Of a DNA stretch of 64,000 nucleotides, positions 35,803 to 46,559 are shown piece by piece (the stretch's first letter is position 1; every line of letters begins with the position of its first letter). The notes under the pieces were generated by a model. That model searched no databases. It was given only the letters and a program-made list of their open reading frames with translations, and had not been told where the DNA came from. A program made the position numbers and the translations under genes. Origin of the DNA: Burkholderia sp. HI2500 (GTDB lineage: Bacteria; Pseudomonadota; Gammaproteobacteria; Burkholderiales; Burkholderiaceae); NCBI RefSeq assembly GCF_002223055.1, contig NZ_NKFL01000006.1, positions 186,001-250,000 on the forward strand, read 5' to 3'.

Positions 35803-36561
35803 TCAGTGGCCGCGATAGAGCTGCGCGATTTGCTGCGTATTGCCGGCGGGGCGTCGGGCACGTGCGGTGTGCGTGCTCACGCGGTGGAGGGTATGTGGGC
35901 GATGCGCGGCACCGTGATTGCCTTTCCAGCCCGCCAGGCGAACCGTGGCGCTGGGGTGCGGCCGGTCGGGTGCGCGCATGGCCGGCGCCGCTCGCGCGAC
36001 TGCCGTCCGTCCCGCGGGTGCGCGGGCGGCCTCCGGGCCCGGGCTGCCCGGTCGGGCGACCGTCGCCTGCGTTCCGTCAGTCGAATGAAACGGATAGACG
36101 GGTGCGGGCAAGACCGGTAGCACGGGGTCGTTCGATGCGTACGGGGCGACATCGCTCGCCATCGCGCGCGAATCATTCGAACCGCGACAGGCGGGATCGG
36201 CCTTGCATGTCCGGTCGACCACCACATAGCCGCCAACCAGCAGCACGAGTGTCAGGATGCTCAGGATCGGCGCGGTCGATGCGCGAGGCTGCTGGAACGC
36301 CGCGTTGCGAAGCGCGCGCGCGATGCGCGACGACCACGTGTGAAAGGCGCGCGGAGCATGCGTGGCATCCGGTGCGCGGGGGATCGAATCGAACGGCCAG
36401 TTCCGCCGTCCGCAGACGGGGCAGTGCTCGAGCGCACGGAAGGCCACGAAGCCGCATTCCCTGCAGCGGAAGCTGGCGGTGCGCCGCGCTTCGGCTCGCG
36501 CGGTCAGGATCGCGCGCCAGTCATCGCGTGCGCGAATGGTGCGATTGGGGAGGACTCGCAT
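35803..36561 (-). CDS. Zinc-ribbon single-pass membrane protein, unknown role
   Basis: This 252-residue protein has a cytoplasmic N-terminal zinc ribbon with CRECG at 33-37 and CPVCG at 47-51. One transmembrane helix follows near 98-117 (ILSILTLVLLVGGYVVV), then a periplasmic tail rich in Ala, Pro and Arg. Two Cys (TCKADPAC) lie just after the helix. I do not recognise the family beyond this architecture. It runs in the same direction as the MocR gene upstream, separated by 263 bp containing an 11-bp hairpin. Confidence 0.7.
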   Translation of the reverse strand: MRVLPNRTIRARDDWRAILTARAEARRTASFRCRECGFVAFRALEHCPVCGRRNWPFDSIPRAPDATHAPRAFHTWSSRIARALRNAAFQQPRASTAPILSILTLVLLVGGYVVVDRTCKADPACRGSNDSRAMASDVAPYASNDPVLPVLPAPVYPFHSTDGTQATVARPGSPGPEAARAPAGRTAVARAAPAMRAPDRPHPSATVRLAGWKGNHGAAHRPHTLHRVSTHTARARRPAGNTQQIAQLYRGH

Positions 36562-36583
36562 CGCTGGAAGTGGGTGGGCGCCG

Positions 36584-36700
36584 TCAACGAGGCGAATGTT
36601 CGCCGGCCGTCATGATCCGTTCCGGCACGGCAGTCGATCGGCCCGTGCCGGAATGCAGGGGAGCGTACCTCGTCGACTGTCGTTCGCATGCGGTGTTCAT
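36584..36700 (-). CDS. Possible 38-residue small protein
   Basis: An ATG at 36700 is preceded by GGAGA at a good distance, and the frame stays open for 38 codons (MNTACERQSTRYAPL...). The product is basic and without a membrane segment. Against it, the frame crosses a strong hairpin at 36620-36653 and its third-position GC pattern is not striking. It could be a leader ORF for the zinc-ribbon gene, which starts 23 bp after its stop. Confidence 0.25.
   Translation of the reverse strand: MNTACERQSTRYAPLHSGTGRSTAVPERIMTAGEHSPR
36620..36653. repeat. Strong hairpin between MocR and zinc-ribbon genes
   Basis: TTCCGGCACGG (36620-36630) pairs perfectly with CCGTGCCGGAA (36643-36653) around a 12-nt loop. 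No T-run follows on the minus strand, so a terminator is not certain. It lies within a possible 38-codon ORF (36584-36700, minus). Confidence 0.45.
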
Positions 36701-36824
36701 GGGATTCTCCGTGACATCGGGTGCGCGGAACACGTTCGTCCGTGATGGGCTACCGCTTCATTCTTGGTCGCCGGCGCGTGAAACGCAAGGCACAAACCGG
36801 CTGTCGTGAGTCGTCGGTTCCACG

Positions 36825-38246
36825 CTAACCGTCCCGCCGCTGCCGGGCCGCGAGCGTCCCGATGGTCTCCATCGCGTGCTCGACCGCCGGCGTCCACGGC
36901 CGGCCGTAATTGAGCCGAAGATAGCGGCGAAATCCACCGGTCGCGGAAAAGATCGGCCCCGGCGCGATGCTGACGCCGCTTTCCATCGCATCGCCGAACA
37001 GGTGCATCGCATCCACGCGCGGCGGCAGTTCGATCCACAGGAAATACCCGCCGCGCGGCGCGAACACTTCGGTGCCGGCCGGAAAATACGCGCGCACGGC
37101 CGCGAGCATCTGCGCCTGGTGCGCGGCGAGATTGCGGCGCAGCTTGCGCAGGAAGCGGTCGTACGCGCCGTCGCGCAAGTAGCTCGAAATCGCCATCTGT
37201 GCAGGCACGTCGGCCGCCGGCGCGCTTGCGCCCTTTGCCTGACGAATTTGCCGCACGTAGCGTCCGGCCGCGACCCAGCCGATCCGGAACCCGGGCGCGA
37301 GGCATTTCGAGAACGAGCCGCAATGCAGGACGAGACCGCTGTCGTCGTACAGCTTGGCGGGGCGCGTGGGTGACGTGCCGAAATGCAGCTCGCCGTAGAC
37401 GTCGTCCTCGATCAGCGGCACGTTGCGTGCCGCGAGCAGGTCGATCAGTGCGCGCTTGCGCTCGTCGGTCAGCGTCGCGCCGGTCGGGTTGTGGAACGAC
37501 GTCATGAACCAGCAGGCCCGCACCGGATGCGTGTCGAGCGCTTTCTCGAGCGCGTCGAGATCGAGGCCGGTGCGCGGGTCGACCGGAATCTCGACGGCCT
37601 TCAGGTGCAGGCGCTGCACGGCCTCCAGGGCCGCATGAAACGCCGGTCGCTCGATCGCGACGATATCGCCGGGGCGCGTCAACGCCTGCAGGCTGAGCGT
37701 CAGCGCTTCGAGCGCGCCGGTCGTGATGACGATCTCGTCCATCGGCAACGCCGCACCCGCATTCAGGTAGCGCAGCGCGATCTGGCGGCGCAGCCCGTCG
37801 TGGCCGGGCGGCGCGCCGGACAGCAGCGCCGTGCGATCCATGTTGCGGGCCGCCGACGCCATCGCGCGCCACAGGCTGCTCATCGGGAACAACGAATAGC
37901 TGGCGAAGGCGGAGCCGAGCGGGACGATGTTTTCGCATCTGAGCGAGTCGAGCAGCCGGAACAACGTATCGCCGTTGCCCGCCGGCGGGGTGGCCGGCTT
38001 GCGCGGCGGTTCATGGCCGAACCGCACGCGCTTGTCGTCGACGTTCGCAACGAAATAACCGGACCGTGCACGCGCGACGATCAGGCCCTCGCCTTCGAGC
38101 GCGTAGTACGCACGAAACACGGTGGACGGGCTCACGCCATAGGCGCGACACGCGGCGCGCACGGTGGGGATGCGCGTACCGGGGGCCAGATCTCCCCGCC
38201 GGATCGACTCGGAAATCGTTCGGGCGAGCTTCGCATAACGCTTCAT
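36825..38246 (-). CDS. MocR-type PLP-dependent transcriptional regulator
   Basis: This 473-residue regulator fuses an N-terminal GntR winged helix (IRRGDLAPGTRIPTVRAACR, then YGVSPSTVFRAYYALEGEG, residues 16-56) to a fold-type I aminotransferase domain. The PLP lysine is in GSFSKCLAPGFRIGW near 311, with FHNPTGATL near 232 and EDDVYGEL near 268 as cofactor contacts. Targets of MocR regulators are usually neighbouring genes of amine, vitamin or amino-acid metabolism; none is obvious here. I chose the ATG at 38246 (TTGAGG upstream). An inverted repeat CCCGTGA-N12-TCACGGG lies at 38320-38345. Confidence 0.88.
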   Translation of the reverse strand: MKRYAKLARTISESIRRGDLAPGTRIPTVRAACRAYGVSPSTVFRAYYALEGEGLIVARARSGYFVANVDDKRVRFGHEPPRKPATPPAGNGDTLFRLLDSLRCENIVPLGSAFASYSLFPMSSLWRAMASAARNMDRTALLSGAPPGHDGLRRQIALRYLNAGAALPMDEIVITTGALEALTLSLQALTRPGDIVAIERPAFHAALEAVQRLHLKAVEIPVDPRTGLDLDALEKALDTHPVRACWFMTSFHNPTGATLTDERKRALIDLLAARNVPLIEDDVYGELHFGTSPTRPAKLYDDSGLVLHCGSFSKCLAPGFRIGWVAAGRYVRQIRQAKGASAPAADVPAQMAISSYLRDGAYDRFLRKLRRNLAAHQAQMLAAVRAYFPAGTEVFAPRGGYFLWIELPPRVDAMHLFGDAMESGVSIAPGPIFSATGGFRRYLRLNYGRPWTPAVEHAMETIGTLAARQRRDG

Positions 38247-38319
38247 GCCTGCCTCAAGTCGAGCAGCTTTGTGCCGAAAAAAGAGTAGCACGGCGCGCGC
38301 TGCGCCACAGGGTCGTTAT

Positions 38320-38345
38320 CCCGTGATCCGCTCGTTTTTCACGGG
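38320..38345. promoter_or_regulatory. Inverted repeat upstream of the MocR gene
   Basis: CCCGTGA (38320-38326) and TCACGGG (38339-38345) are exact reverse complements with a 12-bp spacer, in the 275-bp divergent region between the MocR gene and the secreted propeller protein. A role as operator is inferred from position only. Confidence 0.35.
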
Positions 38346-38521
38346 CTCTGATCCTGTTTTTCGGCGCGACGCGCTGGCATGCTTTCGCCCCTCGAGCAAT
38401 CTTTGTTCCCGACATTGACCGATACGGAATTCACGCTGTCCGCCGGCTGATCCGTGCCCCGTGCGCCTGTGCGTGCGAGGTGTAGTCAGCGGTGTCATGA
38501 CCCTAACCGGAAAACCTCAGC

Positions 38522-39934
38522 GTGAAATTGAATACTCTCGTCGCGGGCCTCGTGGCCGGCGTTGCCCTCAACCTTCTCGGCGGCGCCGCGCAGGCCGCCT
38601 GCATCAGCAATCCGCCCACGCAATCCAACGCGTCGTTCCCCGCCGCACTGACCGGCAAGCTCGTCTATCACAGCTACGTCAAGTACGGCGACGGCACGAG
38701 CCAGCTGTTCCTGTACGACTTCTCGGCCCGTACGCTGACGCAACTGAGCAAGAGCGCGTGGGGCATCACCGATCCGATGAACGGCGTGTTCAGCCCCGAC
38801 GGCAAGTGGCTCGCGTTCATGGGCATCAGCAACGGCGCATGGAACGTGTTCATGCTGCAGCTCGGCGCCGGCACGCCGCCCGTCAACCTGACCAACAGCA
38901 CGGGCGCCACGCGCAACGAGGATCCGAAATTCAGCACGGACGGCAAGACGCTCGTGTTCAAGCAGAACGGCGACGTCAAGCAGGCGACGCTGTCGTACAC
39001 GAGCGCGGGCCCGGTGTTCACGTCGGTCGTGAGCCTGACGAACGCACCCTCCGGCGCCGAATACTCGATGCCGTATCTTTCGCCGGATGCGAGCGCCGTG
39101 TACTACGCGACCGGCACGGGCGCGAACATGGGGCTGATGAAGCGCACGCTCGCGACCGGCGCCACCGCCACGTTCGATCACCCGGCCGGGCTGCAGACGT
39201 ACTACCCGATCGTGCGCGCGGACGGCATGGTGTTCTACGCGCGCTGGAAAGACAGCGGCCAGGCCGACCAGATCTATGCGAAGACCGCGGACCCGGCGTC
39301 GACGCCGAACGCGTTGCCGATCAACGACTGCGTGAGCAACAACTCGGATCCGGCGCCGGTGAGCGGCACCAACTACGTGTTCTTCTCGTCGACGACGGCG
39401 GGCGGCTACCAGCTCTACGTCGGTGACGTGACGACCGGCCAGCGCTGGAGCCTGTCGCAGTTCGGCGTGAACGCCGACACGACGAAGGCCAAGCTCGGGT
39501 CCAGCTACTACGGCGGCCCGGCCGCCGCGCAGCCGACGCTGCTGTCGCAGGGTCGTCCGGCTGCCGCATCGGCGAGCTACAACGCGTCGCTCACGGCCGA
39601 CAAGGCGTTCGACGGCAACACCACGAGCACGCGCTGGGATTCGCCGGAAGGCGCGGGCGTCGATCCGCAATGGATCTCCGTGGATCTCGGTGCGACGAAG
39701 ACGATCAGCAGCATCGATCTCTACTGGGATGCGGGCGCGCTCGTGTATCAGATCCAGACGTCGAACGACAATGCGAACTGGACGACGATCTACTCGACCA
39801 ACAACGGCGTGTCGTACGGCCACGTGACGCTGCCGAACCTGAACGGGCATGGCCGCTACGTGCGGATGCTCGGCACGAAGCGCGCGACGCAGTGGGGGTA
39901 TTCGCTCGACGAAATGCAGGTGTGGGGATCGTAA
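38522..39934 (+). CDS. Secreted TolB-type beta-propeller with C-terminal F5/8C (discoidin) domain
   Basis: This 470-residue exported protein has a signal peptide over residues 1-25 (ending AQA). WD40-like/TolB propeller blades carry motifs such as GVFSPDGKWLAFM near 84, DPKFSTDGKTLVFK near 135 and YLSPDASAVYYAT near 183. From about residue 340 a galactose-binding F5/8 type C domain follows (ASYNASLTADKAFDGNT, then WISVDLGATKTISSIDLYW and YVRMLGTKRATQWGYSLDEM). The domain pair suggests binding to extracellular glycans or proteins. The start codon is GTG with only GGAAAA upstream. A strong terminator follows. Confidence 0.85.
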   Translation: MKLNTLVAGLVAGVALNLLGGAAQAACISNPPTQSNASFPAALTGKLVYHSYVKYGDGTSQLFLYDFSARTLTQLSKSAWGITDPMNGVFSPDGKWLAFMGISNGAWNVFMLQLGAGTPPVNLTNSTGATRNEDPKFSTDGKTLVFKQNGDVKQATLSYTSAGPVFTSVVSLTNAPSGAEYSMPYLSPDASAVYYATGTGANMGLMKRTLATGATATFDHPAGLQTYYPIVRADGMVFYARWKDSGQADQIYAKTADPASTPNALPINDCVSNNSDPAPVSGTNYVFFSSTTAGGYQLYVGDVTTGQRWSLSQFGVNADTTKAKLGSSYYGGPAAAQPTLLSQGRPAAASASYNASLTADKAFDGNTTSTRWDSPEGAGVDPQWISVDLGATKTISSIDLYWDAGALVYQIQTSNDNANWTTIYSTNNGVSYGHVTLPNLNGHGRYVRMLGTKRATQWGYSLDEMQVWGS

Positions 39935-39942
39935 GCGCAAAG

Positions 39943-39972
39943 AAAAAGCGACCTTCGAGGTCGCTTTTTTTT
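39943..39972 (+). terminator. Intrinsic terminator after the propeller gene
   Basis: AAAAAGCGACCT pairs with AGGTCGCTTTTT around a TCG loop, followed by more T. The A-tract on the other side lets it also serve the convergent regulator gene. Confidence 0.88.
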
Positions 39973-39991
39973 GCATCAAGCGCGGCGAGGA

Positions 39992-41017
39992 TCACGCATG
40001 CAGCACGTGCACCGGAAATGCGGGGCTGGCGCTCGCCGCACCCTGCGCAAGCGGCGCGACCTGCTTGCGGCGCTCGCGGGTCGGCGCGACGCCGAACGCG
40101 TCGCGATAGCTCTTGCTGAAATGGCACGCCGACTGGAAGCCGCACGCCATCGTGATGTGCATGATCGACATGTCGGTCTGCAGCAGCAGTTCGCGCGCGC
40201 GGCGCAGCCGCAGCGTCAGGTAGTAGTGCGTCGGCGTCATGCCGAGGTGTTCGCGGAACAGGCGCTGCAGTTGCCGCTGCGACATGTTCGCGAGCCGCGC
40301 GAGTTCCTCGCGTGACAGTGGCTCCTCGATGTTGTTCTCCATCAGCGAGATCACTTCGAACAGCGACTTGTTCGCGGAGCCGAGGCGCGCGACCAGCGGC
40401 ATGCGTTGCTGCGCGCTCGTGTCGCGCACGTGTTCGACGATGAACTGCTCGGCGATCTGCGTGACGCGCGCGGTGCCCACGCGCGCGGCGATCAGGTTCA
40501 GCATCATGTCGAGCGGCGCGACGCCGCCCGTGCACGTGATGCGGTCGCGGTCGATCACGAACAGCTCCTTCAGGAAGCGCGTGTCCGGAAACTCTTCCTT
40601 CAGCGCCGACATGTTCTCCCAGTGGATCGCGCACGCGTAGCCCGCGAGCAGCCCCGACTTCGCGAGCGCATAGGTGCCCGTGCACAGGCTGCCGAGCGGG
40701 ATGCCCGCGCGCGCGAAGCGGCGCAGCGTCGACAGATGGGCGGGCGTGGTCGCGCGCTGCACGTCGACGCCGCCGCACACGAACACGATGTCGGGCTGCC
40801 CCACGCATTCGGCCGGGCCGGTGTCGACCGTCAGGCCGTTGCTCGCGGTGACCGGGCCGCCGTCCGGGCTGATGACCGACCAGCGGTAGAGCGGCTGGCC
40901 GCTCAGGTAGTTCGCCATCCGAAGCACCTCGATCGCATTGGTGAACGCGATCATCGTGAAGTTCGGTAACGGCATGAACGCGAAATGGGACAGCGACGCT
41001 GTGCGGTCGGGCGACAT
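39992..41017 (-). CDS. gbdR: GbdR-like AraC-family activator of glycine betaine catabolism
   Basis: This 341-residue regulator has an N-terminal DJ-1/PfpI-like sensor domain (LSHFAFMPLPNFTMIAFTN near 8-26; SLCTGTYALAKSGLLAGY near 108-125) and a C-terminal AraC domain with two helix-turn-helices (SREELARLANMSQRQLQRLF near 233-252; CGFQSACHFSKSYRDAFG near 290-307). In Pseudomonas, GbdR senses glycine betaine and dimethylglycine and activates gbc, dgc and related genes. Its place, divergent from glyA and the dgc/gbc block, supports the same role. I chose the ATG at 41017 (AGGAACG upstream). Confidence 0.87.
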   Translation of the reverse strand: MSPDRTASLSHFAFMPLPNFTMIAFTNAIEVLRMANYLSGQPLYRWSVISPDGGPVTASNGLTVDTGPAECVGQPDIVFVCGGVDVQRATTPAHLSTLRRFARAGIPLGSLCTGTYALAKSGLLAGYACAIHWENMSALKEEFPDTRFLKELFVIDRDRITCTGGVAPLDMMLNLIAARVGTARVTQIAEQFIVEHVRDTSAQQRMPLVARLGSANKSLFEVISLMENNIEEPLSREELARLANMSQRQLQRLFREHLGMTPTHYYLTLRLRRARELLLQTDMSIMHITMACGFQSACHFSKSYRDAFGVAPTRERRKQVAPLAQGAASASPAFPVHVLHA

Positions 41018-41464
41018 GGGGAGCGTTCCTAGAATCTCTAATAGCTTTACGCCCGGGGGCACCGATCGGGCTGCGATATTGTGTGAGCCAGCGCAACAAG
41101 CGTGCCATACGGCTAAACCCTAGATCCATACGTTGTCTGGCTGAAAGCGGCATGCTGCACTGCACCGTATTCGTGACGGGCTGCACCCCGACCGGGCGGC
41201 AATCGCACCGCCGGCGTGCCTGTTCATAGGTGAACTGGCTCGACCACTTTTGTTGGTCATCCGAAAAAGCACGACCGGTCACTTGTATAAAACGGACGCG
41301 GATGGCGGAAAAGGCAAAGAACGCGTCTAAATTCATCAATCCGCCGAAAATCCGAACGACAAGAATAGAGCCGTCGGCAGCCTTGTACGGGACGAGCGGG
41401 AAACCCAGGCAGGGCGGGCCTTGAGCTTCGGTTTCAGCCCCTTATTCTTCGTCACGGACGCACT
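41018..41464. other. Divergent control region, gbdR / glyA
   Basis: No gene lies in these 447 bp. On the glyA side, inverted repeats GACCA-N7-TGGTC (41242-41258) and GACCGGTC (41273-41280) precede a TATAAA box (41286-41291). The matching -35 position is poor (GAAAAA), as expected for a promoter that needs an activator. The repeats are candidates for the GbdR site; I cannot confirm them against a known consensus. Confidence 0.4.
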
Positions 41465-42739
<1,275 letters not shown>

Positions 42740-42770
42740 TCCCACCGACCCGACAATACTGGAGCAACAC

Positions 42771-43742
<972 letters not shown>

Positions 43743-43882
43743 GCGCCGCGAACGCCGAACCCCCTTCAGCGATTCAACATTAAAAGAAATCGGGACGTGC
43801 CCGTGCAAGCCGCACGGGCGCGCGGACGATGTCGCGCCGGCGCACTGAGCCGCGCGGCCACTTTCCTCACGGAGTCACCACG

Positions 43883-44416
43883 ATGCAACCGCAACTGCCG
43901 ATCAACGTCGATCCCGATACCGGCGTCTGGACCACCGACGCGCTGCCGATGCTGTACGTGCCGCGTCACTTCTTCACGAACAACCACGTCGCCGTCGAGG
44001 AAGCGCTCGGCGTCGAAGCGTATGCCGAGATCCTCTACAAGGCCGGCTACAAATCCGCGTACCACTGGTGCGACAAGGAAGCGAAGCTGCACGGCCTGAC
44101 CGGCATGGCCGTGTTCGAGCACTACCTGAAGCGCCTGTCGCAGCGCGGCTGGGGCCTGTTCTCGATCATCGAGGCCGATCCGGCCAGCGCGCGCGCGAAG
44201 ATCGAGCTGCGCCACTCGTCGTTCGTGCTCCAGCAGCCGGGCAAGGAAGGCAAGCTCTGCTACATGTTCGCGGGCTGGTTCGCCGGCGCGATGGACTGGG
44301 TCAACGACACGACACCGGAAGGCAAGGGCGCGCCGCGTGCGCAATCTAAGGAAGTGCAGTGCGCGGCCGAGCATCACGACCACTGCGTCTTCGAAGTGTC
44401 GCCGATCGCGCACTGA
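43883..44416 (+). CDS. V4R-like (DUF5943) protein of the dimethylglycine operon
   Basis: This is a 177-residue soluble protein. It starts MQPQLPINVDPDTGVWTTDA and carries a V4R-like small-molecule-binding pattern, with LGVEAYAEILYKAGYKSAYHW near 38-58 (split over helices) and a Cys/His-rich end, VQCAAEHHDHCVFEVSPIAH. From memory the family is DUF5943, found between the dipeptidase and dgcA in Pseudomonas. The role is unknown; it could be a ligand-binding or metal-binding accessory for dimethylglycine use. CGGAG precedes the ATG at 43883. Confidence 0.8.
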   Translation: MQPQLPINVDPDTGVWTTDALPMLYVPRHFFTNNHVAVEEALGVEAYAEILYKAGYKSAYHWCDKEAKLHGLTGMAVFEHYLKRLSQRGWGLFSIIEADPASARAKIELRHSSFVLQQPGKEGKLCYMFAGWFAGAMDWVNDTTPEGKGAPRAQSKEVQCAAEHHDHCVFEVSPIAH

Positions 44417-44492
44417 CGCCCTGACGCACGGATTCACCGAAGCACAACAACACCCGCAACACGAGACATTCGAACGCCAGAGGTCGCCAGCG

Positions 44493-46556
44493 ATGCGTTA
44501 TCCCCACCTGTTCAAACCCATGCAGCTGAACCAGCTGACGCTGCGCAACCGGATCGTCAGCACCGCGCATGCGGAGGTGTATGCCGAGCCGGGCGGCCTG
44601 CCGGGCGACCGCTATATCCGCTACTACGAAGAAAAGGCGAAGGGCGGCGTGGGCCTCGCGATCTGCGGCGGGTCGAGCCCGGTGTCGATCGACAGCCCGC
44701 AGGGCTGGTGGAAATCGGTGAACCTGTCGACCGACAAGATCATCGATCCGCTCACGCGCCTCGCCGACACGATGCACAAGCACGGCGCGAAGATCATGAT
44801 CCAGGCGACGCACATGGGCCGCCGCTCGTCGTTCCACGGCGAGCACTGGCCGCACCTGATGTCGCCGTCGGGCGTGCGCGAACCCGTGCACCGCGGCAAC
44901 GCGAAGATCATCGAGATCGAGGAAATCCGCCGCATCATCGGTGACTTCGCGGCCGCCGCGAAGCGCGTGAAGGCGGCCGGCATGGACGGCATCGAAATCT
45001 CGGCCGCCCACCAGCACCTGATCGACCAGTTCTGGAGCAAGCGTTCGAACCACCGCACCGACGAATGGGGCGGCAGCCTGGAGAACCGCCTGCGCTTCGG
45101 CATCGAAGTGCTGACGGCCGTGCGCGAGGCGGTGGGCAAGGACTTCTGCGTCGGCCTGCGCATGTGCGGCGACGAATTCCACGAGGACGGCCTCGATCAC
45201 GAAGCGCTGAAGGAAATCGCGCAGGCGATGTCGGAGACGGGCCTGATCGACTACCTGAGCGTGGTCGGCTCGGGCGGTGACACGCACAACACGATCGCCA
45301 ACTGCATGCCGCCGATGGCGCTGCCGCCGGAGCCGTTCGTGCACCTCGCGGCCGGCATCAAGTCGGTCGTGAAGATTCCGGTGATGCACGCGCAGAGCAT
45401 CCGCGATGCGGGCCAGGCGGAGCGCCTGCTCGCGACCGGCATGATCGACCTGGTCGGCATGACGCGCGCGCAGATCGCCGATCCGCACATGGTGATCAAG
45501 ATCCGCGACGGCCGCGAGGACGAAATCAAGCAGTGCGTCGGCGCGAACTACTGCATCGACCGCCAGTACAACGGCCTCGACGTGCTGTGCATCCAGAACG
45601 CGGCGACGTCGCGCGAAGCGACGATGCCGCACATCATCGAGAAGTCGCGCGGCCCGAAGCGCAAGGTCGTGGTGGTCGGCGCGGGCCCGGCGGGCCTGGA
45701 AGCGGCGCGCGTCGCGAAGCTGCGCGGCCACGACGTCGTGCTGTTCGAGAAGAATGCCGAAGTGGGCGGCCAGGTGATGATCGCCGCGAAGGCGCCGCAG
45801 CGCGAACAGATGTCGGGGATCATCCGCTGGTTCGACATGGAAACGAAGCGCCTGGGCGTCGACCGCCGTCTCGGCGTGGCCGCCGACGAGAAGATGATCA
45901 TGGCCGAGAAGCCGGACATCGTCGTGCTCGCGACGGGCGGGTCGAGCTTCACGTGGCAGGTGCCGGGCTGGGGCGTGGCCGAGGGGCTGGCCGTCAGCTC
46001 GTGGGACATCCTGACCGGCAAGGTCGAGCCGAAGCAGAACGTGCTGCTGTTCGACGGCGTGAGCACGCATGCGGGCGCCGGCGTGGCCGACTTCATGGCG
46101 AGCCGCGGCTCGAAGGTCGAGGTCGTCACGCCGGACGTGAAGGTCGCCGACGATTGCGGCGGCACGACGTTCCCGATCTTCTATCGCCGTCTGTACGCAT
46201 TCGGCGTGATCCCGACGCCGAACACGATGCTCGATCGCGTCTACGAAGAGGACGGCAAGCTGATCGCCGTGCTGCGCAACGAGTACACGGAAGAGCTGGA
46301 AGAGCGCGCAGTCGACCAGGTGGTGATCGAGAACGGCTCGTCGCCGAACGACGAGCTGTACTGGAAGCTCAAGCCGGAATCGGTGAACCGCGGCCAGATC
46401 GATCCGCACACGCTGTTCGCGGCCGAGCCGCAGCCGTGCCTGTCGGAAGAGCTCGGCAACGGCCGTTTCCTGCTGTTCCGTGTCGGCGACTGCATCTCGA
46501 TGCACAACGTCCACGGGGCGATCTACGACTCGCTGCGTCTCGTGAAGGATTTCTAA
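44493..46556 (+). CDS. dgcA: Dimethylglycine catabolism flavoprotein DgcA
   Basis: DgcA is a 687-residue NADH:flavin oxidoreductase-type enzyme needed to demethylate dimethylglycine to sarcosine. An N-terminal Old-Yellow-Enzyme barrel (LFKPMQLNQLTLRNRIV, residues 5-21) is followed by iron-sulfur Cys in CVGANYCIDRQ and DVLCIQNAA near 348-370. A Rossmann dinucleotide site VVVVGAGPAGLEAARV lies near 392-407. Its architecture matches trimethylamine/dimethylglycine dehydrogenases. It starts at 44493 and its stop lies 3 bp from dgcB, so they are co-translated. Confidence 0.92.
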   Translation: MRYPHLFKPMQLNQLTLRNRIVSTAHAEVYAEPGGLPGDRYIRYYEEKAKGGVGLAICGGSSPVSIDSPQGWWKSVNLSTDKIIDPLTRLADTMHKHGAKIMIQATHMGRRSSFHGEHWPHLMSPSGVREPVHRGNAKIIEIEEIRRIIGDFAAAAKRVKAAGMDGIEISAAHQHLIDQFWSKRSNHRTDEWGGSLENRLRFGIEVLTAVREAVGKDFCVGLRMCGDEFHEDGLDHEALKEIAQAMSETGLIDYLSVVGSGGDTHNTIANCMPPMALPPEPFVHLAAGIKSVVKIPVMHAQSIRDAGQAERLLATGMIDLVGMTRAQIADPHMVIKIRDGREDEIKQCVGANYCIDRQYNGLDVLCIQNAATSREATMPHIIEKSRGPKRKVVVVGAGPAGLEAARVAKLRGHDVVLFEKNAEVGGQVMIAAKAPQREQMSGIIRWFDMETKRLGVDRRLGVAADEKMIMAEKPDIVVLATGGSSFTWQVPGWGVAEGLAVSSWDILTGKVEPKQNVLLFDGVSTHAGAGVADFMASRGSKVEVVTPDVKVADDCGGTTFPIFYRRLYAFGVIPTPNTMLDRVYEEDGKLIAVLRNEYTEELEERAVDQVVIENGSSPNDELYWKLKPESVNRGQIDPHTLFAAEPQPCLSEELGNGRFLLFRVGDCISMHNVHGAIYDSLRLVKDF

Positions 46557-46559
46557 ACG

